NCBI GenBank assembly: GCA_963714255.1
Contig: CAVQNU010000012.1
Coordinates: 1 to 64,000 of the forward strand
Length of the DNA: 64,000 nucleotides
Source: Rhodovastum sp963714255
GTDB taxonomy: Bacteria; Pseudomonadota; Alphaproteobacteria; Acetobacterales; Acetobacteraceae
Reading direction: 5' to 3'
Shown here one piece after another: positions 8,386 through 17,536 of this stretch (within the stretch, counting starts at the first letter, position 1; each line of letters opens with the position of its first letter). Both the position numbers and the translations under genes were made by a program. The notes below the pieces were generated by a model. That model was not told the DNA's origin. It did not search any database and saw only the letters and a program-made list of their open reading frames with translations.

Positions 8386-8611
8386 CGGTCTCCCTGCTGC
8401 CTTCCCGCGGGGAATCTTGGTATGCCGCCTCCGCCCGCAACCGGGCGGCGGTGGCGGACGCGCGATGGTGAAAACGTCTTGGTAACAGGTGGCGTGTGAT
8501 GTTATCGCTGCTGCACTGCAGCATTGATGCGCGCGCATCCTGCGTGGCGCCCAACCGGCTTCGCCAAACGCCGCAATCCGGCGGCGCGTGCACTGCGAAG
8601 GCAAGGCCCCA

Positions 8612-10024
8612 ATGACCCATGTCAGCCAAAGCTTCGCCGACCTGACCATCGGCCAGTCCGCCGCGATCACAAGGGTTGTGACCGCCGAGGATCTGTATGT
8701 GTTCGCCCATGTCAGCGGCAACCTCAACCCGCTGCATTTGCCCGGCAGCCCCGGCCACAACGGACGCGATGACCCACCGGCGCCGTCGATGTGGGTCGGC
8801 TCGCTGTTCTCCGCCGTGCTGGGCAACCTGCTGCCCGGGCCGGGCACGCTCTATGAAGCGCAAACCCTGCGTTTCAAAGGCCGCGCCCATGTCGGCGACA
8901 CGTTGACCGTGCGCGTCGAAGTAACCGAGAAACGCCCGCCGCAAACCGTGGTGCTGGCCACGGTGGTGCGCCGCGGCGACGAGGTGATCGCCGAGGGCAC
9001 CGCCGAGGTGCGCCCCCCGGCGATCAGCGCGGTGGTCGAAGACACCGAATTGCCCGGCATCACGGTGGCGCGGCACCGCCATGTCGAGCGCCTGCTGGCG
9101 GCCTGCCGCACCCTGCCGCCGATGCGCACCGCCGTGGTGGCGCCGGAGGAGGAGAACGCCCTGCTCGGCGCCGTCGCCGGCGGGCGGGCGGGGCTGATCG
9201 TGCCGGTGCTGATCGGCAATGCGGCGCGCATCCGCGCCACCGCCGCCGCCTGCGGCGCGGACTTGAGCGGATGCGAAATCGAGGACGCGCCGAGCGATGA
9301 CGCCGCGGCGGCACGCGCGGTGGAGATGGTGCTCGCCGGCAGCGCGGCCACACTGATGAAGGGCCACCTGCACACCGACACGCTGCTGCGGCACGTGGTG
9401 AAGTCGAGCGGCGGGCTGCGCACCGCGCGGCGCATCAGCCATGTGTATGTGCTGGACGCGCCCTCGATGCCGGAGTTGCTGTTGGTGACCGATGCGGCGA
9501 TCAACATCGCGCCGACGCTCGATGACAAGGTGGACATCGTGCAGAACGCCATCGACCTGGCGCTGGCACTGGGCATCGCGCTTCCGAAAGTCGGGATTCT
9601 GGCGGCGGTGGAAACGGTGAACCCGAAAATGCCGTCCACGCTGGACGCGGCGTCGCTGTCGAAGATGGCCGACCGCGGGCAGATCCGCGGCGGCATCGTC
9701 GACGGGCCGCTGGCGATGGACAATGCCATCAGCCTGCTGGCGGCGCGCGCCAAAGGGCTTACGTCGAAAGTGGCGGGGCGGGCCGATATCCTGGTGGCGC
9801 CGAACCTGGAAGCCGGCAATATCCTGGCCAAGGAATTCACCTTCGCCGCCCAGGCCGAGGGGGCCGGGCTGGTGATGGGCGCGAAAGTGCCGATCCTGCT
9901 GACGAGCCGGTCGGACGGCGAGGTTTCGCGGCTGTTCTCCTGCGCGGTCGCGGTGCTGTTCATGCACTGGCAGACCACCGGCGCCAGCGCGCTGGCATCC
10001 ACGCTCGCGGAGGCGGCGGAATGA
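8612..10024 (+). CDS. Bifunctional MaoC-like hydratase / phosphate acyltransferase
   Basis: A two-domain protein of 470 residues. Residues 1-140 form a MaoC-type hot-dog domain (SGNLNPLH, GTLYEAQTLRFKGRAHVGDTL). Residues 170-470 form a phosphate acetyl/butyryltransferase domain (KGHLHTDTLLRHVV, LVTDAAINIAPTLDDKVDIVQNAI kept short here). The second domain transfers an acyl group between CoA and phosphate. The stop overlaps ackA (ATGA), so both steps from acyl-CoA to acid plus ATP are translationally coupled. The fusion is common in alphaproteobacteria under the name bifunctional enoyl-CoA hydratase/phosphate acetyltransferase. It may handle acyl groups other than acetyl. Confidence 0.9.
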   Translation: MTHVSQSFADLTIGQSAAITRVVTAEDLYVFAHVSGNLNPLHLPGSPGHNGRDDPPAPSMWVGSLFSAVLGNLLPGPGTLYEAQTLRFKGRAHVGDTLTVRVEVTEKRPPQTVVLATVVRRGDEVIAEGTAEVRPPAISAVVEDTELPGITVARHRHVERLLAACRTLPPMRTAVVAPEEENALLGAVAGGRAGLIVPVLIGNAARIRATAAACGADLSGCEIEDAPSDDAAAARAVEMVLAGSAATLMKGHLHTDTLLRHVVKSSGGLRTARRISHVYVLDAPSMPELLLVTDAAINIAPTLDDKVDIVQNAIDLALALGIALPKVGILAAVETVNPKMPSTLDAASLSKMADRGQIRGGIVDGPLAMDNAISLLAARAKGLTSKVAGRADILVAPNLEAGNILAKEFTFAAQAEGAGLVMGAKVPILLTSRSDGEVSRLFSCAVAVLFMHWQTTGASALASTLAEAAE

Positions 10025-11220
10025 CTCGCCACCTCGTCACGCTCAATTCCGGATCGTCGTCGATCAAGTTTTCGCTGTACGAGGCCGATGGCGGACTGAC
10101 CGAACTCGCCGTCGGGCTGATCGAAATGGTGGGGCCCGGCGGGCGGCTGGTGGTGCGCGACGGCGCCGGCACGGTGACGCATGAGGAGCACTGGGACGAG
10201 CCGCTGGGTCCGTCGTTTCACACCTGCGCCTTCGCCCGCGTGCTGGCGTGGCGGCAGGCCGCGTTCCCCGACATCAACGTGGTCGCGGCCGGGCACCGGG
10301 TGGTGCATGGGGGGGCGAAGTTCCGCGAGTCCGTGATTATCTCCGACGCGGTGGTGGAGGAGCTGAAGGCGTTCATTCCGCTCGCGCCGCTGCACCAGCC
10401 GCACAATCTGGCCGGCATCCGCGGCGCGCGGGAGGCTTGGCCGCATGTGACGCAAGTAGCCTGCTTCGACACCGCCTTTCATTTCGGCCACGCCTTTGTG
10501 CACCAGACCTACGCCCTGCCCCGCACCTTGTTCGACGAGGGCGTGCGGCGCTACGGGTTCCACGGCCTGTCGTATGAATACGTCGTGCACCGGCTGCGCG
10601 AAATCGCGCCGCTGCACGCCGAGGGGCGGGTGATTGCCGCGCATCTGGGCAACGGCGCCTCGCTGTGCGCCATCCGCGGCGGGCGCTCGATTTCCAGCAC
10701 GATGGGGTTCTCGGCGGTCGACGGGCTGCCGATGGGCACGCGCACGGGGCAGCTCGATCCGGCGGTGGTGCTGTACCTGATCCAGCAGAAGGGGCTGGAG
10801 CCGCAGGCGGTGGCCGACATTCTGTATAAGCAATCCGGGCTGCGGGGCATTTCGGGGTTCTCGCAGGATATGCGCGAGCTGCTGGCCTCGCCCCGGCCGG
10901 AGGCGATGCAGGCGATCGAGTATTTCGTCGCCCGCATCCGCCACGAGACCGGGGCGCTGGCGGCCGACCTGAAAGGCGTGGACGCACTGACCTTCTCGGG
11001 CGGCATCGGCGAACACGCCTGGCAGGTGCGGGAACGGGTGCTGGACGGGATGGAATGGCTGGGCGTGTCGCTGGACCGGGTGGCGAACCGGGAGGGCGCC
11101 ACGGTGATTTCCTCGGAGCAGTCGCGGGTGAAGGTGTTTGTTGTGCCGACGGACGAAGAGGGGATGATTGCGCGGCATACGTTGGACTTGTTGGATCGGA
11201 TGCGCGTGTTGCACGATTAA
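10021..11220 (+). CDS. ackA: Acetate kinase
   Basis: A 399-residue acetate/propionate kinase that makes ATP and the free acid from acyl phosphate. It begins LVTLNSGSSSIKFSLYE, the ASKHA phosphate-binding start. HRVVHGG, ACFDTAFH, YGFHGLSYEY, HLGNGASLCAI and MGTRTGQLDP are present, and the GGIGEHAWQVR motif lies near the C-terminus. It overlaps the transacylase gene by four bases. Complete and normal. Confidence 0.95.
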   Translation: MTRHLVTLNSGSSSIKFSLYEADGGLTELAVGLIEMVGPGGRLVVRDGAGTVTHEEHWDEPLGPSFHTCAFARVLAWRQAAFPDINVVAAGHRVVHGGAKFRESVIISDAVVEELKAFIPLAPLHQPHNLAGIRGAREAWPHVTQVACFDTAFHFGHAFVHQTYALPRTLFDEGVRRYGFHGLSYEYVVHRLREIAPLHAEGRVIAAHLGNGASLCAIRGGRSISSTMGFSAVDGLPMGTRTGQLDPAVVLYLIQQKGLEPQAVADILYKQSGLRGISGFSQDMRELLASPRPEAMQAIEYFVARIRHETGALAADLKGVDALTFSGGIGEHAWQVRERVLDGMEWLGVSLDRVANREGATVISSEQSRVKVFVVPTDEEGMIARHTLDLLDRMRVLHD

Positions 11221-11221
11221 G

Positions 11222-11347
11222 CAAGGCCAGGGCTCTGCCCTGGACCCGCAAGGGGGCAGTGGCCCCCTTGACCCCGCCACTTAAGGAATGGGTTCCAAGG
11301 GGCCACTGCCCCTTGGCGGGTCCAGGGCAGAGCCCTGGCCTTCCTTA
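11222..11347. repeat. GC-rich intergenic repeat, copy 3 (full doublet)
   Basis: Two arms in inverted orientation surround CCACTTAAGGAATGG. The left arm has the five-G variant (AAGGGGGCAGTGGCCCCCTT) and the right arm the four-G variant (CAAGGGGCCACTGCCCCTTG). The end is close to the start of the next gene, so part may be transcribed with it. Confidence 0.88.
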
Positions 11348-11365
11348 CCTTTCCGGAGCGCCAGC

Positions 11366-12574
11366 ATGCCCACCCCCGAAGACGTAGGCCTCTGCCCCCA
11401 ACGCCTGGCGCGAATCGAGCACTGGGCACAGCGCCAGGTCGACGCAGGCAAGCTGCCGGGCGTGATCACGCTGGTGGCACGGCGCGACCAGGTAGCGCAT
11501 TTGCATGTCTGCGGCCATGCCGACATCGCCCGCGGCGTGAAGCTTTCGGAAGACACGATTTTCCGCATCTATTCGATGACCAAGCCGCTGACCACCGTGG
11601 CGGCCATGATGCTGTACGAGGAAGGGCGGTTCCAGCTCGACGACCCGGTTGCGCGCTTTCTGCCCTGCTTTGCCAACATGCGCGTGTATTCCGGCGGCAG
11701 CCGCGGCAAGTTCGAGACGGTGCCAGCCGAGCGCGACATCACCTTCCGCGACCTGATGACGCATACGTCCGGCCTGACTTACGGGTTCATGGAGGCACAC
11801 CCGGTCGATGCGGCGTACCGGGCCAATGGCATCGATTTCCAGACCTCGGAGGCGCCGCTTGGCGAGGTGGTGGAGCGTCTCGCCGCCCTGCCGCTGATCG
11901 CGCAGCCGGGTCGGGCGTGGAACTATTCGGTGGCGAGCGACGTGCTCGGCCATCTGGTGGCGGTGATTTCGGGGCAGGAATTCGGGCATTTCCTGCAGGA
12001 ACGGGTGCTGGACCCGTTGGGCATGAGCGATACCGGGTTTCACGTGCCGTCCGGCAAGATCGCGCGGTTCGCGGCCAACTACGCGCCAAGGGCAAGCGGC
12101 GGGCTGGCGCTGATCGACGATCCGCAAAGCAGCATTTTCGCAGCCCCGCGGCAGATCGCCTCGGGCGGCGGCGGGTTGTGCTCGACCGTGTTCGATTACC
12201 TGCGGTTCTGCCGGATGATGCTGAACAAGGGCGCGCTGGAGGGCGTGCGGCTGCTCGGCCGCAAGACGGTGGAGTTGATGACCAGCAACCATCTGGGCGG
12301 CGACATGGCCGATATGGGCTCGCCGCGTTTTTCGGAGTCGAGCTACACCGGCATCGGCTTCGGGCTGGGGTTTTCGGTGATGCTCGATCCGGCGAAGGCG
12401 CAGATTGTCGGCACCAAAGGGGAATATGCCTGGGGCGGGGCGGCGAGCACGGCGTTCTGGGTCGATCCGGGCGAGGAGATGATCGTTATTTTGCTGACGC
12501 AGTTGACTCCCTCGTCGACGTACCCGATCCGGCGGGAGTTGCGGGTGCTGAGCTATGCGGCGGTGGTGGTGTGA
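11366..12574 (+). CDS. Serine hydrolase, class C beta-lactamase family
   Basis: A 402-residue beta-lactamase/esterase-fold protein. The catalytic S-x-x-K is in IYSMTKPLTT (about residue 75), and the second motif is YSV in WNYSVASDVLGHLV. A WGGAAST segment is at the place of the third (H/K-x-G) motif. There is no clear signal peptide, so it is probably a cytoplasmic esterase or peptidase-type enzyme and not a secreted antibiotic hydrolase. A copy of its last 45 bases recurs at 13677-13721, beyond the next gene. Confidence 0.85.
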   Translation: MPTPEDVGLCPQRLARIEHWAQRQVDAGKLPGVITLVARRDQVAHLHVCGHADIARGVKLSEDTIFRIYSMTKPLTTVAAMMLYEEGRFQLDDPVARFLPCFANMRVYSGGSRGKFETVPAERDITFRDLMTHTSGLTYGFMEAHPVDAAYRANGIDFQTSEAPLGEVVERLAALPLIAQPGRAWNYSVASDVLGHLVAVISGQEFGHFLQERVLDPLGMSDTGFHVPSGKIARFAANYAPRASGGLALIDDPQSSIFAAPRQIASGGGGLCSTVFDYLRFCRMMLNKGALEGVRLLGRKTVELMTSNHLGGDMADMGSPRFSESSYTGIGFGLGFSVMLDPAKAQIVGTKGEYAWGGAASTAFWVDPGEEMIVILLTQLTPSSTYPIRRELRVLSYAAVVV

Positions 12575-12719
12575 GCGCGGGGCCGGCGGGATGCTCGGTT
12601 TGGGTGGGGCGCATTTCCCGCCCTGCGCTTGCTGTCCCGTTCGGTCTAAGGCGTGGAGGCGCCGGCACCCGGCGCGACAATCGCCAAGCAACATCCGTAT
12701 ATCGGGGAATCTAGCGACT

Positions 12720-13580
12720 ATGCCAATCGTTTGGCGTGAAGCAATGTCCGTTGATGGCGGCATTATCGATCGGGATCATCAATATTTAATCGAAATCATC
12801 AACCAGTTCGAAATGGTCGCGCCGGATTTCGGCGCGGTAGATCAGTTAACGAGCATACTTTTCAAGCTAGAAACTTATACAAAAAGACATTTTAGGCGCG
12901 AGGAGGAACTACAAAGATCGATAAATTACCCCGGATGCGACGCTCAACGCCAGGAACACCTTAGGCTCATTGGAGAGCTTTCACAGATTCAATCAGAATT
13001 GTCCACAACAAAAGAGGATGAAATTTCTTATTTACACGAGAAAATCGCGAATCTCCTTCGTGATTGGCTAATACAGCACATAATAAAATCGGATTTACAA
13101 ATGAAACCGTTTGCGCGCAATTTTAATACTATTGGTATGACCAATCTGATGGATATGAAAGATCTACAAAACCTGAAAATTTTGCTGATTGACGACGAAC
13201 CGTTGATGCGAACCACAATACCGATGGCCCTCCGGGCCATTGAGCGCAGTTTCGTTATCAGTGTGGCGGAGGATGGGGAAACGGCGCTACGTCTCATTGA
13301 AGAGATAAAGCCTGAGTTAGTCGTGTGTGACATTAACATGGAACCGATGAACGGGCTGCAGGTCGTTGATCGCCTGCGCAACCATGCCAATCCCGCGCTG
13401 CGCGATATTTCGGTGATAATGCTGACGGGGCGGGCAGACGAGGAAGCCATCCAAAGCGCCGACCGCCTTAAAGTCCAGGGCTATTTGGTCAAACCGGTAT
13501 CGGCCCAGCAGTTCGCGCACGTGCTGTACGCGATCGCGCCGGGACGGGACCCGAAAGCTGCTGGCGGCTCGTCCTTCTGA
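12720..13580 (+). CDS. Hemerythrin domain fused to a response-regulator receiver domain
   Basis: A 286-residue protein. Residues 1-135 are a bacteriohemerythrin with the full set of di-iron ligands in order (DRDHQYL, RHFRREEEL, EHLRLI, QHIIKSDLQM). Residues 155-275 are a CheY-like receiver with LLIDDEP, VVCDINM (phospho-acceptor Asp), MLTGRAD and LVKP. It probably couples oxygen or redox state to a phosphorelay. It has no output domain, so it should act through protein contacts. Its hemerythrin half is AT-rich with codons unlike its neighbours, a sign of transfer. Confidence 0.9.
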   Translation: MPIVWREAMSVDGGIIDRDHQYLIEIINQFEMVAPDFGAVDQLTSILFKLETYTKRHFRREEELQRSINYPGCDAQRQEHLRLIGELSQIQSELSTTKEDEISYLHEKIANLLRDWLIQHIIKSDLQMKPFARNFNTIGMTNLMDMKDLQNLKILLIDDEPLMRTTIPMALRAIERSFVISVAEDGETALRLIEEIKPELVVCDINMEPMNGLQVVDRLRNHANPALRDISVIMLTGRADEEAIQSADRLKVQGYLVKPVSAQQFAHVLYAIAPGRDPKAAGGSSF

Positions 13581-13650
13581 GTTCGGTGGGGTCATCGCGA
13601 GGCAATGCGGTGACCCCGGACCCTGGACAGGTGGCTAACAATGAATCCCG

Positions 13651-13671
13651 CCGGTCGGTCAGGCCGACCGG
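13651..13671. terminator. Short GC hairpin after the hemerythrin-receiver gene
   Basis: CCGGTCGG (13651-13658) pairs with CCGACCGG (13664-13671) around a five-base loop. No T-run follows, so it is at best a weak or factor-assisted terminator. Confidence 0.4.
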
Positions 13672-13676
13672 CCAGG

Positions 13677-13721
13677 GGCGGGAGTTGCGGCTGCTGACCT
13701 ATGCGGCGGTGATGGACTGAG
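13677..13721 (+). repeat. Duplicate of the 3' end of the serine hydrolase gene
   Basis: By eye, 40 of 45 bases match 12531-12575, the end of the serine hydrolase, including the RELR-L-YAAV codons and a TGA stop in the same frame. The AT-rich hemerythrin-receiver gene lies between the two copies. This is a remnant of a duplication or of a second, deleted hydrolase gene. Confidence 0.75.
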
Positions 13722-13771
13722 GCGTGCCGGGGCGGAACGCGGGGTAGGCCCCCGCGTCCCGTTGCAGCGAC

Positions 13772-16700
13772 CTACGCGACGAAGTGGAAATTCGCCCCCG
13801 CCAGGCTGTTGGCATTGACGCCGACCAGTTCGGCCAGATCCGAAGCGTGCTCGGTCAGCGAAGCCGTATTGGCTGCACTGCCTGCATTGGCCAGGAAGTC
13901 CACGTCGGCCAGATGGGCATTGTTGCTGCCATCGTTGTAGAGGAACAGAATATGCACGTCGTTCCCGGCACTGAGTGCCGAAAGAAGATTGATGGGGCCT
14001 GTACCGTGCAACACCTGTGCAAGCTGGTTCGCATTGGTAAACGTGCCCTGCATCAATACGATATTTGTCGGGTTCAAGCCGCCGCCGCTGTCGGTCACCG
14101 TTCCGCCTGATCCCACCGGCGCCGAGATGTTGGCATTGCCGGCGGCCGGCGGCGTCGTAAAGTTCGTGTCGAAGATGCCAAAGAACGGCGGGCTGTTGCT
14201 CCAGGCGCTGACCGAGATGTCGATGACATCGGCCCCCGCCGCGGCCCCGGCGACGAACCCGGTGATCTGCACCTGTGACGCGCTGGTGCCGGTGTTGGCG
14301 GCCAACCCGCCATCCAGGGCGGGAGTCCCGCCCGCGCTGACGCCCCAGAATCCCGGTTGCGCGAGATCGCCGGCAGCGGTGATCGAGTTGGGGAGTGCTC
14401 CGTAGAAATTGGTCGCGGTGCCGAATGCACCAGTGCCTGGACTACCGAACCCGTAGATTTCAACATGGTCCGCGGTATGCCCCGCGCCCAGCGTGACCGA
14501 ATCGCCGAAGGTCGCGCCCGCGGTCGGGTTGGTGCCGCCATCGGTGAGAATGATATCGGTGCCGCCGCTGCCTTTAATCGTGTCGGCGCCGACAGTACCG
14601 ATGAGGTGGTTTACCGTCCCGGCGCCGGACAGAACGGTGATGCTGATCCCCGTGTTGCCGCTGTTGCCGGTTTCGGCTGCGAATTGCGCGAGGCCGCCGG
14701 CGCTGGCGCCTTCGCTGATGACGGCGGCGTTTGTGGTGCCGAACCAAAGCTGGTTGCCGGTGATGTCGTCGGTGATGCTGCCGCCGCCCAGACCCAGGGC
14801 GATGGACGAGACCGACAGGAAGCCCTTTCCATCGAAGGTGATCGCCGAGCCGCCGCCCGCGCTCGGGGTGAGCGAGATGCCGCCGACAAAGTCGGATGTG
14901 GCGCCGTTGCCCACGTTGTTGGTGATGTCGACCGCCTCATATCCCGTGATGGTCAGCGTCGCGAATAAATCGGCAAGACTTTGCAAGCCGCCGCCGCCGC
15001 CCACGAGATTGGTCGTGGACCCGAGGATGAGATGAAATTGGTCCGTGGTGCCGGTGGGCCCATTCACCACGAACACGCCTGACGCCGCCGGGCCGACATC
15101 GCCGCTCAGATCGAGCACGAAGGACGTTGGCCCGCCGTCGATCGTGACCGTGCCGGCCCCCACGGTTGACGGACCGAACAGCTTCAGCTCAACGGCGCCG
15201 GCGAAGTTCGCCATGTTGATGGTGCCCGCGGCCAGGTCCGAATCGCCGATGACCTGAAACCCGCTTTCGCCGGACAGGGCCGCGGTCTGTTCGACCACGG
15301 CGTTGGTCAGGATCAGCGTGTTGGTAATGCCGGTCGCGGTGTTGCCGGTAACGGCGGTCATCGCGTCGGTGTTGGCGAGCGTCAGGCCGGACAGATCGAC
15401 GAAATTGGCCGCCGTCGTGCTGCCCTTGATGGAGGTGGGGGCAATGATGCTGGCGCCCGAGGTCAGCAGCCCGGCGAACACAGTTCCCGCCGCCGACCCA
15501 TAGGCTCCCGCCGCGTTGGCGGCCGCACCGGTCAGCGTCACCGAACCGGTCTCGGCGGTGGCATCGATGGTCTTGAGATTGGCCCAATCGCCTGCGGTGC
15601 CGGCATTCAGCTCCACGCTGCCAGCGCCGTTCAGAACGATATGGGCCCCCGAGCCGAGGCCCGAGCCGATCAATCCACCGGCGCCCTGGCTCTGTCCCAG
15701 ATACAGGAATTCCGCGTTGTTCGACGTGATGGTCCAGGTCTCATAGCCGTTCGCACCGGCATCGGGGGCGAAAACCAGCACGGAAACGCTGGACGCGCCG
15801 GTGCCTGTGGTATTGGCGGCGCCGAGATTGCCGGTGAGACTGATGGTGATCGCGTCCGAATTCCCGGAAAGGGCAGCGGCGGCGATGAACGCGGCAAAGC
15901 CCGAGCCTGGGGTACTGGCGACATTGTTGCTATTGTAAGTTGTTAGCGCCGTCTTCAGGCCATTTGCCGTCGCACCGAGAATGACGGGCTCTGTCGAGCT
16001 GTTGTTGTTCACCACCTGCAGCCCGGTGATGGTGCCGGAGAACCCGTCCCCCGTGCCGGCGGCGTTGTTCGCGGTCACGTTCAGCGTCTTCACGCCCGAC
16101 ATCGTAAAGCCGGTGACCAGAACGCCGGCGTTGAGGGTGGCCGTCAAGGTGCCGTCATTCGCCGTGTCGGCGACCGAGTTGCCCGATTGCAGCGTTTGGA
16201 TCTGCGTGCCGGTGCCGCCGTTGAACGCCAGCGGCGCGGTAAACACGGCCCCTGTCGTCGAGGTCGTGAGGTTGTCGGTGCCGAGCATGAGCGTCAGCGG
16301 CGAGGGCGGCTGCACGGTCAGGCTCGCGATGAATGTTGTCGTGGCCGTGATGCCGGCGGTAACCGACGCGTCGTTCAGCGAGGTTCCGTCAACACCGGTC
16401 AGCACGCTGTGGGCGGCGGCGAGGAAGGACGCCGAGCTTGTGCCCAGTCCCGCCGCCTGGGTTCTGGTGGTGAAGTCGACCGCGACGGTGATCTTATTCT
16501 GCAACTCAATCGCATCGGCGCCCGTGGCGCCGTTGGCAATGGCCAGAATTGCCGCACCCAGCCCGACCGCGCCGCTGGTGATCTGACCGAGCCAGTAGGT
16601 CAGGCCGCCCGGATCGGCCGTGTGGCCGAACAGGTTGCTGAAGACGTTGTTGATCAGCGTGGTGAGACTGGCCTGGCCGGCGGGAGACGCCAAATTCGAG

Positions 16701-16924
16701 GCGCTGCCCAGAAACGGGTACAGCGCGAGCGTTTCCGGCTGCGGGGTGAACGAGTTGGCGATGTTGGTGAGCGACGTTGCCGCGCTCTGGCCGCTGGCCT
16801 GCGCCTGAACGTTTTGCCCTGCCCAGAATGCAAAACCGGCGCCATCGGCGGCGCGGTTGAAATACCCAATATAAATCAGTTCAAGTTGTTGGCTGGTGGT
16901 GAGACCATCGATCAATCCGGCCAT
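13772..16924 (-). CDS. Large DUF4214-containing surface or secreted protein, S-layer-like
   Basis: A 1,050-residue protein, low in cysteine and rich in G, A, T, N and S. Residues 1-140 hold two DUF4214-type units (ELIYIGYFNRAADGAGFAFW; NLFGHTADPGGLTYWLGQI), which occur in S-layer and adhesin proteins of alphaproteobacteria. The body resembles RsaA-type beta-repeats (GTVGADTIKGSGGTDIIL is a single calcium-binding-like turn). The C-terminus NSLAGANFHFVA is hydrophobic with acidic residues just before it, like type I secretion signals. There is no N-terminal signal peptide. ATG 16924 is chosen because AAGGAG lies eight bases upstream. No type I secretion genes are in the window. Confidence 0.78.
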   Translation of the reverse strand: MAGLIDGLTTSQQLELIYIGYFNRAADGAGFAFWAGQNVQAQASGQSAATSLTNIANSFTPQPETLALYPFLGSASNLASPAGQASLTTLINNVFSNLFGHTADPGGLTYWLGQITSGAVGLGAAILAIANGATGADAIELQNKITVAVDFTTRTQAAGLGTSSASFLAAAHSVLTGVDGTSLNDASVTAGITATTTFIASLTVQPPSPLTLMLGTDNLTTSTTGAVFTAPLAFNGGTGTQIQTLQSGNSVADTANDGTLTATLNAGVLVTGFTMSGVKTLNVTANNAAGTGDGFSGTITGLQVVNNNSSTEPVILGATANGLKTALTTYNSNNVASTPGSGFAAFIAAAALSGNSDAITISLTGNLGAANTTGTGASSVSVLVFAPDAGANGYETWTITSNNAEFLYLGQSQGAGGLIGSGLGSGAHIVLNGAGSVELNAGTAGDWANLKTIDATAETGSVTLTGAAANAAGAYGSAAGTVFAGLLTSGASIIAPTSIKGSTTAANFVDLSGLTLANTDAMTAVTGNTATGITNTLILTNAVVEQTAALSGESGFQVIGDSDLAAGTINMANFAGAVELKLFGPSTVGAGTVTIDGGPTSFVLDLSGDVGPAASGVFVVNGPTGTTDQFHLILGSTTNLVGGGGGLQSLADLFATLTITGYEAVDITNNVGNGATSDFVGGISLTPSAGGGSAITFDGKGFLSVSSIALGLGGGSITDDITGNQLWFGTTNAAVISEGASAGGLAQFAAETGNSGNTGISITVLSGAGTVNHLIGTVGADTIKGSGGTDIILTDGGTNPTAGATFGDSVTLGAGHTADHVEIYGFGSPGTGAFGTATNFYGALPNSITAAGDLAQPGFWGVSAGGTPALDGGLAANTGTSASQVQITGFVAGAAAGADVIDISVSAWSNSPPFFGIFDTNFTTPPAAGNANISAPVGSGGTVTDSGGGLNPTNIVLMQGTFTNANQLAQVLHGTGPINLLSALSAGNDVHILFLYNDGSNNAHLADVDFLANAGSAANTASLTEHASDLAELVGVNANSLAGANFHFVA

Positions 16925-17203
16925 TGTGGCGCTCCTTGAAGGGTTTGAATCCAGTAATCGAGACGCCACCGGTCGGTGGGTCCTGGAGAAGACTGCGGCG
17001 TCAACAGACAGAATATCGCAACGACCGCTCCGTCGTGCCCGGTGCGATTTTGGACTGCTTGTTCATGCCGGGCGCGCAGTCAGGCCACGCACCGCCGGCA
17101 CCGTGGGACCGATCAGGCGCGAGTTCGGGCTCACGGCAATCCGGCAGTCGGCATAGGCCGCAGGATCGCCGTGATGTCGCGCCGGCGCGGATGGCCGCAA
17201 AGG

Positions 17204-17536
17204 TCAGGCGTGCGGCGGCGCGTATCCGGTTTTGGTGTCGTGCGCGCGCCGCATCGCCGCCTCGGCTTCCTTGGCGGTCAGCAGCGCTGTGGTCTCGAAG
17301 CGGGTGAACCCGCCCGTCGCCGCCGCAGCCATCGCGCAGGCAGCGGCGGCCGTGTTGTCCGGGAACTCGACGATCGCGACCCCGTCGTATTCGCCGAATG
17401 TCAGATAGTACCCATGCAGCTTGCCGCCGAAGCCCTCGACGAGGGAGGTTGCCGCGCCAGTCCGATCATGCGGCTTGCCGACCAGCGCCCTGGCCGAGGC
17501 ATCAGTAAACTGCCAGCGAAGCATGAAGTGAGACAT
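17204..17536 (-). CDS. GYD domain-containing protein
   Basis: A 110-residue protein of the GYD family (Pfam GYD), named after the GEYDGVAIVEFPD segment here. The start MSHFMLRWQFTD and the ETTALLTAKEAEAAMRRA end match the family. The function is not known; members are ferredoxin-like-fold proteins, sometimes near oxidoreductases. ATG 17536 follows GGGGG and gives the normal length. Confidence 0.8.
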   Translation of the reverse strand: MSHFMLRWQFTDASARALVGKPHDRTGAATSLVEGFGGKLHGYYLTFGEYDGVAIVEFPDNTAAAACAMAAAATGGFTRFETTALLTAKEAEAAMRRAHDTKTGYAPPHA

